A stretch of 64,000 nt of DNA from Methylogaea oryzae (GCF_019669985.1 NZ_AP019782.1:3404001-3468000), one strand, 5' to 3'. Counted from the stretch's first letter, positions 6,479 through 16,202 are shown. The notes: a model not told the origin generated them from the letters alone. Program-made: numbers and translations.

Positions 6479-9412
6479 ATGGCACAGACTCGCTTTTTCA
6501 GCCTTCGAGCCAGGTTGCTGCTATTGGTTGGGCTCGCCGTCTTGCCGTTATTTGCCGTGGTTGTTTACGACAGCCTGCGGCAACGCCAGGAATCCCTCGC
6601 CGCCGCCCAGCGCCAAGCGCAGGAACTGGCGGAAACGGCGGCGCTGCAGCAGCAACTGATTTTTGGACACACCCAACAGATACTGTCCTCGCTGGCTAAA
6701 ACCGGCGAACTTTATACCGGCAAAATACAAGGGAAATGCGCGGAACTGGGCACCGAATGGCTGCGCCGCTTCCCCTATTACATCAACTTCGGACTGATCG
6801 CTCCCGACGGCACGGTGTTGTGCAGCGTGGTGCCTTTCAAAGGCGCGGTCAATTTGGCCGACCGCGATTATTTTCGCCAAGCCCGGGACAGCCGCGACTT
6901 CGCCATCGGCCGCTACCAAACCGGCCGCATCACCGGAAAACCCACGGTAAATGCCGCCTATCCGTTGGTAAGCGAAGGCCGCTTGGTCTACGTCGCCTAT
7001 CTTGCCATCGATTTATCCTGGCTAAACACGCTGCTGAGCCACATTCAGCTGCCGCCCGACTCCAACGTGGCGCTCATCGACAACGAAGGCACGGTGTTGG
7101 CGGCTTACCCCCCCGACACGTTTAACATCGGCCAAAGCCTGCCGGATTTTCCCCGGCTCAGGGCGGCCATGGCCCTCGGACCCAGCAGCGTCACCGAATG
7201 GATCGACGAAGCGCAGATCGAGCGGGCAACGCTACTCCATGCGTTGGACTCCACCTCCAGGGGGTCCACCTTTCTCACCCTGAGCACCCCCAAGCGGCGG
7301 CTGTACGCGGAAGCCAACCGCATGCTCGGCCAGCGCCTCGCATGGCTCGGCCTGGCCCTGGCGTCGGTGCTGGCCGCGGCGTGGTTGGGCAGTGACGTGT
7401 TGATTCTGCGCAAATTGCGGCGGCTTAACGCCGCGATCCTCGACTTCGGCCAAGGCGATCTCAGCGCGCGCACCGGACTGGCTCCGGCCGCCGACGAGCT
7501 GGGCACACTGGCGAAATCGTTCGACCACATGGCGCACAGGCTGCAACAGCAGGAAGAAAAGCTACAACAGGCCATCACCGAGCTGGGCAACGTGAACCGC
7601 GCCCTGCACCTGCTCAGCGCCGGCAATCGCACCTTGCTGCACGCCAAGGAAGAAACGGCGCTGCTCCAAGCCATGTGCCGGGTGGCCGTGGAAAAAGGCC
7701 ATTACCTCATGGCGTGGGTCGGCTATTGCGCGGACGACGAAAGCCAAGCCATTCTTCCCATGGCGCACGCCGGCGTCGCCCTCGATTACCTGCAACGGAT
7801 CCGCGTCAGCTGGGGGGATAACGAATTCGGGCAAGGCCCCATAGGACGAGCCATCCGCTCCGGCAGCCCTTTCGCGGTGAACGACACGCTCACCGATCCC
7901 GCGTTCTCGCCCTGGCGCGAGGCGGCGGAGAAAAACGGCTATCGCTCGGTGATCGCATTGCCGTTGCGGGTGGACGGCAAAGCGCTGGGGGTGTTGGCGA
8001 TTTATGCGCGCGAACCCGATGTGTTCGGCGCCCAACAGCTGGAACTGCTCAGCGAAACGGCGGCGGACCTGGCATACGGAATCGCCACCATCCGTCTGCG
8101 CGCCGACCACGAAAAAGCCCAAGCCTCCCTGGTGAAGCTGGCTTTCCACGACACGTTGACGGACCTGCCCAACCGCGCCGCCCTCAACCAGCGCCTCAGC
8201 GAGCTGTTGGCCCGGTCGCGCGACCGCAACCTGCCGTTCGCCCTGCTGGAACTGGACGTCAACCGGCTGCGCGACTTCAACGAAGCGTTCGGCTACGGCG
8301 AAGGAGACCTGCTGTTGCACAAGCTGGCCCAGCGCCTGCGCAGTGCCGTCGCGGACGGCGACATGGTCGCGCGCATCGGCGAGGACGAATTCGGCATTCT
8401 CCTTCCCGGCTGCGACGCTTCCCGCGCCCAGGAGGTGGAAAACCGCATCCTCCAATACCTGGAAGAGCCTTTCGAAATCAACAACTTGGTCATTGACGTA
8501 CGCACCACCACCGGCATCGCCCTGTTTCCCGAACACGGGGATAGCGTCGATTTGCTGTTCCGCCGCGCCAATAAGGCGATGTACGAGGCGAAACAGAAAG
8601 GCGCCGATTACTTGTTGTTCGACGGCGGCGAAGACCAGGACTGCGCCCGCCGCCTCATGCTGGTGGGCGAGCTGCGGCGGGCGGTGGAGAGTCCGCCGCA
8701 GCTGTTGCTGTACGGGCAACCCAAGATCGATCTCCGCACCGGCAAGGCCAGCAGCGCCGAACTGCTGATGCGCTGGCAGCATCCGGTGCGGGGCATGATA
8801 GCGCCGGGCGAATTCATACCGCTCGCGGAACGCACCGGATTGATCAAGCCGCTGACCTACTGGGCCCTGGAGGCCGGCATGAGCCACGCCCACGCCTTGC
8901 TGCAAAAGGGTTTGGACGTGGCGCTCGCGGTCAATCTTTCCGTCTGCAACCTGCACGATCCCAAGCTGCTGGAACGGATCGACGAGCTCTGCCAAACCTG
9001 GGGCGTGGCCGCCGAAAAAATCCAGCTGGAACTGACGGAAAGCGCCTTGATGGACGACCCGGACAGCGCGTTGAAAACGCTGTGCCAACTGAGCCGGCGG
9101 GGCTTCGAATTGCACGTGGACGACTTCGGCACCGGCTACTCGTCCCTCAGCTATTTGCAGAAGCTGCCGGTCAGCATCATCAAGATCGACCAGTCGTTCG
9201 TCCGGGATATGGACAGCAATCCCAACTCCGCCACCATCGTGCACTCCACCATCGAACTGGCCCATAGCCTCAACCTCAAGGTTGTCGCCGAAGGCGTGGA
9301 AAGCCAGGTGATCCTCGATCGGCTAGCCTCGCTGGGCTGCGACATGGCGCAGGGATACCACATCGCCAAGCCCATGGCGGTCGAACAACTGGCCGCATGG
9401 CTGGACCGTTGA
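6479..9412 (+). CDS. Membrane sensor with Cache, HAMP, GAF, GGDEF and EAL domains
   Basis: A 977-aa c-di-GMP enzyme. Order: TM1 (about 9-28), periplasmic Cache-type sensor (about 30-275), TM2 (about 285-305), HAMP (about 305-360), GAF (about 390-545), GGDEF (about 550-715), EAL (about 730-977). The GGDEF signature is GEDEF (634-638) and the inhibitory RxxD site is absent (Ala at the Arg position). The EAL signature reads ELL (761-763), but the metal and catalytic set looks intact: Asn in AVNLS, ELTES, DDFGTGYSS, Lys in IIKIDQSF and Glu in VAEGVES. Phosphodiesterase activity is therefore likely; cyclase activity is uncertain. The GAF domain could bind a small ligand. An aggag ribosome-binding site precedes the ATG. 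It stands alone, with the next gene convergent. Confidence 0.95.
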   Translation: MAQTRFFSLRARLLLLVGLAVLPLFAVVVYDSLRQRQESLAAAQRQAQELAETAALQQQLIFGHTQQILSSLAKTGELYTGKIQGKCAELGTEWLRRFPYYINFGLIAPDGTVLCSVVPFKGAVNLADRDYFRQARDSRDFAIGRYQTGRITGKPTVNAAYPLVSEGRLVYVAYLAIDLSWLNTLLSHIQLPPDSNVALIDNEGTVLAAYPPDTFNIGQSLPDFPRLRAAMALGPSSVTEWIDEAQIERATLLHALDSTSRGSTFLTLSTPKRRLYAEANRMLGQRLAWLGLALASVLAAAWLGSDVLILRKLRRLNAAILDFGQGDLSARTGLAPAADELGTLAKSFDHMAHRLQQQEEKLQQAITELGNVNRALHLLSAGNRTLLHAKEETALLQAMCRVAVEKGHYLMAWVGYCADDESQAILPMAHAGVALDYLQRIRVSWGDNEFGQGPIGRAIRSGSPFAVNDTLTDPAFSPWREAAEKNGYRSVIALPLRVDGKALGVLAIYAREPDVFGAQQLELLSETAADLAYGIATIRLRADHEKAQASLVKLAFHDTLTDLPNRAALNQRLSELLARSRDRNLPFALLELDVNRLRDFNEAFGYGEGDLLLHKLAQRLRSAVADGDMVARIGEDEFGILLPGCDASRAQEVENRILQYLEEPFEINNLVIDVRTTTGIALFPEHGDSVDLLFRRANKAMYEAKQKGADYLLFDGGEDQDCARRLMLVGELRRAVESPPQLLLYGQPKIDLRTGKASSAELLMRWQHPVRGMIAPGEFIPLAERTGLIKPLTYWALEAGMSHAHALLQKGLDVALAVNLSVCNLHDPKLLERIDELCQTWGVAAEKIQLELTESALMDDPDSALKTLCQLSRRGFELHVDDFGTGYSSLSYLQKLPVSIIKIDQSFVRDMDSNPNSATIVHSTIELAHSLNLKVVAEGVESQVILDRLASLGCDMAQGYHIAKPMAVEQLAAWLDR

Positions 9413-9482
9413 CCAAGCCTAAACGACGCCCGCCGCCTGTCGCGGGACAGGGCCTACGCGCACTCGCGCGCCGGCGATAACA

Positions 9483-9767
9483 CTAGGCTTTGGGCTCGGA
9501 ATGGCCCAAGGGCTTATCCGGGGCGACCAAGTCGCGCAGTCGCTGCTTCAACTCCTTGGCCTCCGGAAACCGCCCCTCCTGCTTGCGCGACCAAAGCAAC
9601 GCCCCCTCTCCGCGCACTTCGAAGACGCCGCCGGTGCCGGGAATCAACGCCACCTCGCCGATCTCCTGCTCGAAGGTGGTCAACAACTCCTGGGCCAGCC
9701 AGGCGGCGCGCAGCAGCCAGCGGCATTGGGTGCAGAATTCGATTTCGATGCGGGGTTTGCGGGTCAT
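9483..9767 (-). CDS. SelT/SelW/SelH (Rdx) family thioredoxin-like protein
   Basis: A 94-aa protein with the family N-terminus IEIEFCTQCRWLLRA. The redox site is CTQC, the cysteine form of the CxxU found in selenoproteins. The GTGGVFEV segment (about 43-50) is also typical. The family is thought to act in thiol redox reactions; the partner is unknown. It lies 9 nt after the stop of the TauE-type exporter gene on the same strand, so the two are probably one transcript. Confidence 0.88.
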   Translation of the reverse strand: MTRKPRIEIEFCTQCRWLLRAAWLAQELLTTFEQEIGEVALIPGTGGVFEVRGEGALLWSRKQEGRFPEAKELKQRLRDLVAPDKPLGHSEPKA

Positions 9768-9776
9768 AGTGGAAGC

Positions 9777-10583
9777 TCAAAATATCGGCCAAGATTGCTG
9801 CAACAGACGCCCGGCCACCAGCACCAGCAAGGCGGCGAAACAGCGCTTCAAACCAGCGGCGGGCAAGCGATGCGCCAGCCGGGCGCCCAGCGGCGCGAAA
9901 AACATGCTGCACAAGGCGATACCGGCGAGAGCCGGCAGGTAAATATAACCGCAGCTCAGCGGCGGCAAGCCGGAACGATGCCAGCCCAAATACAGATAGG
10001 TCAGCGCCCCGGCCAAAGCGATGGGCAAACCGCAGGCGCTGGATGTCGCCACCGCCTGGGCCATGACAACGCCGCGCTTCACCAAGTAAGGCACGGTCAA
10101 AGTGCCGCCGCCGATGCCGACAATGGCCGACAACAAGCCGATGCCGGCCCCCGCCGCGCCGTTGCGCCAACAGGAAACGCGGCCGCTTCCGCCGGCGGCG
10201 CGCTTGGCAAACAGCAATCGCCCCGCCACGAACAACAAAAACAACGCAAACGCCAGTTTCAACGTACGCCCGGGCAAGTGCTCCGCCAGCACCGCCCCGA
10301 CCGCCGCGCCCGACAATATCCCCGGCGCCAGGCGCCATACCCAAGGCCATTGCACCGCCCCACGGCGCTGGTGGGCGGCCACGGCGGAAACGGAGGTGGC
10401 GATGATGCTGGCCAGCGAAGTGGCCACGGACATCACCATCACCAGCTCGTCGGCGATGCCCTGGGACGGAAAGACCATGGCCAACAGCGGCACGATCACC
10501 ACGCCGCCGCCCACGCCAAACAAACCGGAGAGCACCCCGGCCACGGCGCCCACGGCGCCATAAAGCAGAAAAACGTCGGACAC
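9777..10583 (-). CDS. Sulfite exporter TauE/SafE family protein
   Basis: A 268-aa membrane protein with about eight helices in two repeats. Each repeat has the family signature: GVLSGLFGVGGGVVIVP near residue 15 and GLLSAIVGIGGGTLTVP near residue 150. Family members export sulfite, sulfoacetate or related organosulfur anions; the substrate is not decidable here. The neighbouring SelW-like redox gene may hint at sulfur chemistry, but that is weak. Divergent from cca across about 75 bp. Confidence 0.9.
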   Translation of the reverse strand: MSDVFLLYGAVGAVAGVLSGLFGVGGGVVIVPLLAMVFPSQGIADELVMVMSVATSLASIIATSVSAVAAHQRRGAVQWPWVWRLAPGILSGAAVGAVLAEHLPGRTLKLAFALFLLFVAGRLLFAKRAAGGSGRVSCWRNGAAGAGIGLLSAIVGIGGGTLTVPYLVKRGVVMAQAVATSSACGLPIALAGALTYLYLGWHRSGLPPLSCGYIYLPALAGIALCSMFFAPLGARLAHRLPAAGLKRCFAALLVLVAGRLLQQSWPIF

Positions 10584-10657
10584 GGAACGCCTGTTTACCA
10601 GTTGGCTAAGAGCGGCTTATGCTAGCAACAAACAGCGGATAAACAGCAAACGAAAGC

Positions 10658-11890
10658 ATGAAGAAATACCTCGTGGGCGGCGCGGTGCGGGATAAATTGC
10701 TGGGCCAGCCGGTGAAAGAACGGGATTGGGTGGTGGTGGGCGAAACGCCCGAGTCGATGGCGGCGCGCGGCTTTCGCCCGGTGGGGCGCGACTTCCCCGT
10801 CTTCCTCCACCCGCAAACCCACGAGGAATACGCCCTGGCGCGCACCGAGCGGAAAACCGCCCCCGGCTACCGCGGCTTCGTAGTGCACGCCGAACCGGAC
10901 GTGACCCTGGAGGAGGATTTGCGGCGGCGCGATTTCACCGTCAACGCCATGGCCGAGGACGAAGAAGGCAACCTCATCGATCCTTTCGGCGGGCGCAGCG
11001 ACCTGGCAGCGCGAACGCTACGCCACGTCTCCCCGGCGTTCCAGGAGGATCCCGTGCGCATCCTGCGGGCGGCGCGCTTCATGGCCCGTTACGCCCATCT
11101 GGGCTTTCGCATCGCCGCGGAAACCAACAGTCTCATGGCTGCCATGGCTCAGGCGGGAGAAGTGGACGCCCTGGTGGCGGAGCGGGTGTGGGCCGAGTTG
11201 GAAAAAGCGTTGGCCGAGCCCGCCCCTTCCGCTTTCTTCCGCGTGCTGGCCGACTGCGGCGCGCTGCAGCGGCTTTTCCCGGAAATCCACGCCCTGTTCG
11301 GCGTGCCCCAGCCGCCCCGCTATCACCCGGAAGTCGATACCGGCGTCCACACCTTGCTGGTCCTGGACCAGGCGGCCCGCCTCTGCCCGGACCGGCAGGT
11401 GCGCTTCGCCGCCCTCACCCACGACCTGGGCAAGGCGCTGACGCCGCCGGAAGCCTGGCCCAGCCACCACGGCCACGAGGAACTGGGACTGGCGCCCCTG
11501 GACGCCCTGTGCCGCCGCGTCAAAGCGCCCAACGACTACAAAATCCTGGCGGAAAAAGTCATGCGCTTCCACGGCCGCTGCCACCGCGCCTTGGAACTGC
11601 GCCCGGCCACCGTAGTGGACCTGTTCCAGTCCTTGGACGTGTTCCGCCAGCCGCAACGGCTGGAGAAATTTCTGTTGGCCTGCGAAGCCGACGCCAGGGG
11701 ACGCGCCGGCCTGGAAGACATCGACTACCCGCAAGCCGGCTATTTGCGTGCGGCCCATGCGGCGGCGCAGGCCGTATCGGCCAAACCCCTGTTGGAGGAA
11801 GGCTACACCGGAGCCGCCTTGGGCGAGGAACAACGGCGGCGACGCATCCTGGCGGTGCGGGCGTTACGGCCGGACGCCGCCGACCGATAA
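10658..11890 (+). CDS. cca: Bifunctional CCA tRNA nucleotidyltransferase with HD domain
   Basis: Adds or repairs the 3'-CCA of tRNAs. The 410-aa protein follows E. coli Cca from the first residues: [10 protein letters not shown] (7-16), then ERDWVVVG with Glu-21 and Asp-23 in the place of the DxD metal ligands, and [34 protein letters not shown] is the next NTase motif. The C-terminal half has an HD-type region ([21 protein letters not shown]), which in E. coli provides phosphatase and 2',3'-cyclic phosphodiesterase activity. Length is normal for the gammaproteobacterial class. Confidence 0.97.
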   Translation: MKKYLVGGAVRDKLLGQPVKERDWVVVGETPESMAARGFRPVGRDFPVFLHPQTHEEYALARTERKTAPGYRGFVVHAEPDVTLEEDLRRRDFTVNAMAEDEEGNLIDPFGGRSDLAARTLRHVSPAFQEDPVRILRAARFMARYAHLGFRIAAETNSLMAAMAQAGEVDALVAERVWAELEKALAEPAPSAFFRVLADCGALQRLFPEIHALFGVPQPPRYHPEVDTGVHTLLVLDQAARLCPDRQVRFAALTHDLGKALTPPEAWPSHHGHEELGLAPLDALCRRVKAPNDYKILAEKVMRFHGRCHRALELRPATVVDLFQSLDVFRQPQRLEKFLLACEADARGRAGLEDIDYPQAGYLRAAHAAAQAVSAKPLLEEGYTGAALGEEQRRRRILAVRALRPDAADR

Positions 11891-11985
11891 AGCGCTTTAG
11901 AACCAGGCCCCGTTTGCGCAAGCCGCGCATTTGTCCCGGCAACGATGTGTGCTAAGTTTCCCGCCTTCGTTTGCGAGGTTCGATC

Positions 11986-12483
11986 ATGCCGCTGTTGAAA
12001 CTGTTCCTGGACATTTGTCTTTACCGCAAAGGACCGCAGGATTTGCCGGCTTCCGGCTTTTTGTTCCGCTTGGTGCTGGCTGCCTACCTGGCCCTGGGCA
12101 CGCTGTTGCTGGCGCCGGACGTGGGCTGGCCGCAAGCCGCCCTGCAAACCGCCACGGAAACCGTCATGAGCCTGGCGGTGGTGGCGGCGCTGCTCTACAC
12201 CGTCAACCGGCCCAAGCGCTTCCTGCAGATGGCCATCGCCTGGCTGGGCACCGACGCCCTCATCAGCGCCCTGGGCATCCCGCCGCTGCAACTGCTGGCC
12301 GGCTTCGGCGCCGGCGAGTTGCTGGGCATTTTATGGCTGGGCCTGGTGGGCTGGCACGTGGCCATCATGGCCCATATCGTCCGCCATGCGCTGTCCCAGC
12401 CGCTGCCCATCGGCTTTGTCGTGGCCGTACTGTACACCGTGGTGTCGTTCCAATTGATGGCGTTTTTGTTTCCCGCCCCTTAA
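11986..12483 (+). CDS. Hypothetical inner-membrane protein, Yip1-like topology
   Basis: A 165-aa protein starting MPLLKLFLDICLYRKGPQDLP with about four or five hydrophobic helices and almost no soluble domain. The ATG at 11986 has a gagg sequence 9 nt upstream and is preferred to the in-frame TTG five codons earlier. The short polar N-terminus followed by helices recalls Yip1/YIF-type membrane proteins, but no diagnostic motif was recognised. It sits between cca and a universal stress protein gene on the same strand. Confidence 0.65.
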   Translation: MPLLKLFLDICLYRKGPQDLPASGFLFRLVLAAYLALGTLLLAPDVGWPQAALQTATETVMSLAVVAALLYTVNRPKRFLQMAIAWLGTDALISALGIPPLQLLAGFGAGELLGILWLGLVGWHVAIMAHIVRHALSQPLPIGFVVAVLYTVVSFQLMAFLFPAP

Positions 12484-12530
12484 TGCCTTAGCATAAAACC
12501 ACCACCCGCAATCCGCCGGAGAAACGACCC

Positions 12531-12974
12531 ATGCAAGCCTACCGCCACATTCTCATGGCCACCGACTTCGGCGCAGGCAGCGAAATCGTCGCCCGCCGCG
12601 CCCACGACCTGGCGCAGCGCAATCAAGCCAAGCTGACGCTGCTACACGTGGTGGACTACATGCCCATCGCCGACTCGGCCTACGGCCCGGCCGTGCCCTT
12701 CGACGTGGAGCTGAGCGACGAACTGGTGCAAACAGCCAAGCGCCGCTTGCTAAGCATGGCGCAAGATCTGGGCGTGGCGGAGTCCGACTGCGTGGTGGAA
12801 ATCGGCAGCCCCAAGGTGGAAGTGATCCGGATCGCCGAGGAAAACGGCGTGGACCTGATCGTGGTCGGCACTCACGGTAAGCACGGCCTGCAGCTGTTGC
12901 TGGGCTCCACGTCGTCCAGCTTGCTGCACTACACCCGCTGCGACGTGCTGGCCGTTCGCCTGAAGAAAGACTGA
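12531..12974 (+). CDS. Universal stress protein, UspA family
   Basis: A 147-aa single Usp domain: ILMATDFG at the N-terminus, a TLLHVVDY strand, and the nucleotide-loop region VGTHGKHGLQLLLGSTS near residues 108-124, followed by CDVLAVRL at the end. The loop is one residue shorter than the classical ATP-binding G2xG9xGS pattern, as in many short UspA-class proteins, so ATP binding is uncertain. Ribosome-binding site ggagaa precedes the start. Only 6 nt separate it from sixA, indicating co-transcription. Confidence 0.93.
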   Translation: MQAYRHILMATDFGAGSEIVARRAHDLAQRNQAKLTLLHVVDYMPIADSAYGPAVPFDVELSDELVQTAKRRLLSMAQDLGVAESDCVVEIGSPKVEVIRIAEENGVDLIVVGTHGKHGLQLLLGSTSSSLLHYTRCDVLAVRLKKD

Positions 12975-12980
12975 GCCGCC

Positions 12981-13496
12981 ATGGCGAAACGCTTGATTCT
13001 GTTGCGCCACGCCAAAAGCAGCTGGAAACGATTGGAACTGGCGGACTTCGATCGGCCCTTGAGCGGCCGCGGCAAGCGCGACGCGCCCGCCATGGGCTTG
13101 CGCCTGAAAGCGTGGGGCGCTTGCCCCGACCTGATCCTATCCAGCCCGGCCAAGCGGGCGCGCAAAACCGCCAAAATCGTCGCAGAGGCATTAGGCTATC
13201 CCGGCAAGGCCATTCGTTGCGACGAACGGCTTTACCTGCAAGGCGTGCAGGCGCTATTGGCAGCGCTGACGGAAACCGACGACCGCTTTGACGAAGTGAT
13301 GCTGGTCGGCCACAACCCGGACATCACCGAACTGGCCGAACGACTGACGGGGGATGACTTTAGCGAGATTCCCACCGCGGGCGCGGTGGTCATCCGTGTG
13401 GAGGGGACAAGCTGGCGCGAACTGGCCCGATTCGGGGGCGGGACGCTGTGGTTCGACTACCCGAAAAAACACTCGCCGGCCAACGCCCCTTCCTAG
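12981..13496 (+). CDS. sixA: Phosphohistidine phosphatase SixA (histidine phosphatase family)
   Basis: A 171-aa cytosolic phosphatase. The catalytic motif RHAKSSW lies at about residues 9-15, the second-arginine region SSPAKRARKTA at about 54-64, and the second catalytic histidine in LVGHNPDI near residue 112. The layout matches SixA, which dephosphorylates phosphohistidine (in E. coli on the nitrogen PTS and ArcB). It directly follows the usp gene and converges with minE. A short GC hairpin (13511-13517 with 13524-13530) without a T run lies between them. Confidence 0.9.
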   Translation: MAKRLILLRHAKSSWKRLELADFDRPLSGRGKRDAPAMGLRLKAWGACPDLILSSPAKRARKTAKIVAEALGYPGKAIRCDERLYLQGVQALLAALTETDDRFDEVMLVGHNPDITELAERLTGDDFSEIPTAGAVVIRVEGTSWRELARFGGGTLWFDYPKKHSPANAPS

Positions 13497-13538
13497 GGAA
13501 CGAAGCCGTCCGGCGCTGTTAGGAGCGCCGAGAGTTCT

Positions 13539-13805
13539 CTAGCGGCGGCGCCTGCCTTCGTTCTCCGGCAGAACGATGTTCAACTCGAGAACCTCCCGGT
13601 TGTCGTCCTGCTCCATGTGGACGCTGATGGCGTCCTGCTCTACCGACACGTATTTGCGGATCACTTCCAGCAACTCCGCTTGCAGCTTGGGTAAGTAGTC
13701 CGGCCGATTGCGTTCCGAGCGTTCGTGGGACACCAGGATTTGCAGCCGTTCCTTGGCGACGGCCGCCGAGGAGGGTTGCTTGCGAAAATAGTCGATCAAC
13801 CCCAT
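13539..13805 (-). CDS. minE: Cell division topological specificity factor MinE
   Basis: An 88-aa MinE that drives MinD oscillation and confines MinCD inhibition to the poles. The N-terminal membrane-targeting/anti-MinCD helix region (LIDYFRK, AKERLQILVSHER) and the dimeric topological domain (LLEVIRKYV, NREVLELNIVLPE) are both present. It ends in an unusual basic tail, EGRRRR. Last gene of minCDE, 3 nt after minD. Confidence 0.97.
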   Translation of the reverse strand: MGLIDYFRKQPSSAAVAKERLQILVSHERSERNRPDYLPKLQAELLEVIRKYVSVEQDAISVHMEQDDNREVLELNIVLPENEGRRRR

Positions 13806-13808
13806 GAC

Positions 13809-14621
13809 CTAGCCCCCACCAAATAAGCGCCCGAACATCCCCTTCTTTTCTTCGTCGATGAAGCGATAGGGCACGTTGTCGCCCAGATAGCGCCGCACCA
13901 CGTCCATATAGGCTTGGCCGGCGTCGCTCTTGTCGTCCAGAATGACCGGATTGCCCGAGTTGGAGGCGCCCAACACGGCGGCGGATTCAGGGATCACGCC
14001 CAAAAGATGCAGGGCGAGAATGTCTTGCACGTCTTTCACGCTGAGCATTTCGCCCAGTTTGACCCGCTTCGGCGAATAACGCGTCAACAGCAGGTATTCC
14101 TTGATGGGCTCCATGTTTTGCTCGGCCCGGCGCGATTTGCTGGCCAACAGGCCCAGCATGCGGTCCGAGTCGCGCACCGAGGACACCTCCGGGTTGGTCA
14201 CCACGATGGCGTCGTCGGCGAAATACATGGCCAGATGGGCGCCCCACTCGATGCCCGCCGGCGAATCGCAGACGATGTATTCGAAAGTCTTGGACAACTC
14301 TTCCAAAATCCGCCCCACCCCTTCCATGGTGAGCGCGTCCTTGTCGCGGGTCTGGGATGCGGGCAGGATGGAAAGGTTCTCGCAGCGCTTGTCCTTGATC
14401 AACGCCTGATTGAGGCTGGCCTCTTCGTTGATGACGTTGATGAGGTCGTACACCACGCGCCGCTCGCACCCCATGATCAAGTCCAGGTTGCGCAGGCCCA
14501 CGTCGAAGTCGATCACGACGGTGCGGTGGCCCTTCAGCGCCAAGCCCATGGAAAACGCGGCGCTGGTGGTGGTCTTACCCACACCGCCTTTGCCCGATGT
14601 CACAACAATGATTCTTGCCAA
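13809..14621 (-). CDS. minD: Septum site-determining ATPase MinD
   Basis: A 270-aa ParA/MinD-type ATPase. The deviant Walker A GKGGVGKTT is at residues 10-18, followed by DFDVGLRNLDLIMG, YIVCDSPAGIE (Walker B) and DDAIVVTNPE. The C-terminal amphipathic helix KKGMFGRLFGGG is the membrane-targeting sequence. It recruits MinC to the membrane and is displaced by MinE. Middle gene of minCDE. Confidence 0.98.
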   Translation of the reverse strand: MARIIVVTSGKGGVGKTTTSAAFSMGLALKGHRTVVIDFDVGLRNLDLIMGCERRVVYDLINVINEEASLNQALIKDKRCENLSILPASQTRDKDALTMEGVGRILEELSKTFEYIVCDSPAGIEWGAHLAMYFADDAIVVTNPEVSSVRDSDRMLGLLASKSRRAEQNMEPIKEYLLLTRYSPKRVKLGEMLSVKDVQDILALHLLGVIPESAAVLGASNSGNPVILDDKSDAGQAYMDVVRRYLGDNVPYRFIDEEKKGMFGRLFGGG

Positions 14622-14657
14622 CTTCCTTTCCTCCGACAGTAAACTGGGATTGCAGGG

Positions 14658-15413
14658 TTACAGCGGTTCGATGATGAGCGATTCGCCCTGCAGGTAAATC
14701 TGCACGGCCTTGCCGCGTACGCTGTCGTCCAGGTTTTCGCTGATGCGGTAATTGCCCGCCACCGACACCAGCTCGGCCTGCAAGTCCTGGCAGAAAATGC
14801 GGCAACTGGTGTCGCCGTTGACGCCGGCCAGGGCGCGTCCGCGCAAAGTGCCGTAAACATGGATATTGCCGTCGGCGATGATTTCCGCCCCGGCGCTGAC
14901 GGTGGCCATCACGATCAAATCGCCCTTCTGAGCATAGACCCGCTGTCCCGAGCGTATCGGCTGGGTGATCGTCCGCGTGCGCTTTTCCGCCGATTGCGCA
15001 TCGATCTGGGGTTGCTCCGACCTAGGCGCGGCTTCCACCGGAGCGGCCGTCTCGCCGCTGCCGCTATATACCGCTTGCGGTTCGGAGCGCCCCTCGAACA
15101 CCACCAGCCCGGCCGCCTGCGCGGTCTGGTGCAAGTCTTCGCTGCCGCCGCGCACGCCGATGGGCTGCACGCCCAACGCGCGCAGCTTGCTCAACAAAGC
15201 AGAAAAGTCTACGTCGCTGGCGACCAAGCCGCTCAGCTCGACCATCACCGGCGCGTTGCGGAAAAACTCCGGCGCCTGATCGATTTTCTCGGCGAACTGC
15301 TCGGCGACCAGATCGATATCGGCGGTCAATAAACGCAATACCGGCACGGTAACCGAACCGCTGCGCAGCTCAATGGCCGGCCTGATTTTTTGGGGACGGG
15401 GAGGGGCGCTCAT
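14658..15413 (-). CDS. minC: Septum site-determining protein MinC
   Basis: A 251-aa inhibitor of FtsZ ring assembly. The N-terminal domain (about 1-105) includes IELRSGSVTVPVL and LGVQPIGVRGG. A linker of about 45 residues is followed by the C-terminal beta-helix (about 145-251) with GQRVYAQKGDLIVMATVSAG, HVYGTLRGRALAGV and CQDLQAELVSVAGNYRI, which binds MinD. The ATG at 15413 is the natural start. First gene of minCDE. Confidence 0.96.
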   Translation of the reverse strand: MSAPPRPQKIRPAIELRSGSVTVPVLRLLTADIDLVAEQFAEKIDQAPEFFRNAPVMVELSGLVASDVDFSALLSKLRALGVQPIGVRGGSEDLHQTAQAAGLVVFEGRSEPQAVYSGSGETAAPVEAAPRSEQPQIDAQSAEKRTRTITQPIRSGQRVYAQKGDLIVMATVSAGAEIIADGNIHVYGTLRGRALAGVNGDTSCRIFCQDLQAELVSVAGNYRISENLDDSVRGKAVQIYLQGESLIIEPL

Positions 15414-15581
15414 CCTATTCGCTTGAAAGTTGGGCCATCGGCAATAATGTACGGCAGTTTAGCATTACCGCCACCGCATGGTAAACGCCACGGGACCGGC
15501 GCCGGCGCGCGCCGAAAACCGCCGGAAGCGACCGGTTTCCCAGGCCGCCACGAGACGCAAGGCCAAGGCGGCTCGGCGGGA

Positions 15582-16202
15582 TTAAGCGTCCTTGCGCAAA
15601 TGCAGCAAGGTGAACAATCCCATGGGCGGCAGGGTATGGCGGCTCACTTCCTTGAGCGAGGTATGGGACAGGATTTCCTGCACCGGCATGTCGGGACGCC
15701 AGCCCAGGCGCTCCGACAAAGGCGCCAGCATGCCTTCGAAACGGCGGCGAAAACCGCTTTCCGAGGCGAAATGGTTGACGATGACCACGCTGCCGCCGGG
15801 CTTGCACACCCGCTCGATTTCCCGCATCACCTTGGCCGGCTCCGGCACCACCGACATGACGTAGGCCGCCACCACCGTGTCGAAACTGTTATCGGCGAAA
15901 GTCATTTGCCGCGCATCCATGATTTCCAGGCTCTGCACGTGGGCCAGCCGCTTGCGGGCGATACGCTGATGGGCGCGTTCCAACATGTGGGGCGACACGT
16001 CGATGCCGTAGATCTTGTGATCGTGGCGGTAATGGCGCAGGCCGATGCCGGTGCCGACGCCCACTTCCAGCACGGCGCCGGGGCGGTGGTTGGAAATTTC
16101 CGCCGCCAGCGCCCGGCCGTGGAAGCTCAAAAGCCAGCCGAACGTGTGGTCGTACACCGGCGCATAACGGGCATACGACTTCAAAATGGACTCGATTTGC
16201 AT
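15582..16202 (-). CDS. SAM methyltransferase, probably phosphatidylethanolamine N-methyltransferase
   Basis: A 206-aa class I methyltransferase. It opens with YARYAPVYDHTFG and has the SAM motif LEVGVGTGIGL (about 45-55), YGIDVSPHML, MDARQMTFADNSFD and a late VCKPGGSVVIVNHF. This pattern is very close to the Rhodobacter-type PmtA proteins that methylate phosphatidylethanolamine toward phosphatidylcholine. The methyltransferase fold is certain; the lipid substrate is inferred from these motifs. It is a lone gene between minC and exbD. Confidence 0.8.
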   Translation of the reverse strand: MQIESILKSYARYAPVYDHTFGWLLSFHGRALAAEISNHRPGAVLEVGVGTGIGLRHYRHDHKIYGIDVSPHMLERAHQRIARKRLAHVQSLEIMDARQMTFADNSFDTVVAAYVMSVVPEPAKVMREIERVCKPGGSVVIVNHFASESGFRRRFEGMLAPLSERLGWRPDMPVQEILSHTSLKEVSRHTLPPMGLFTLLHLRKDA

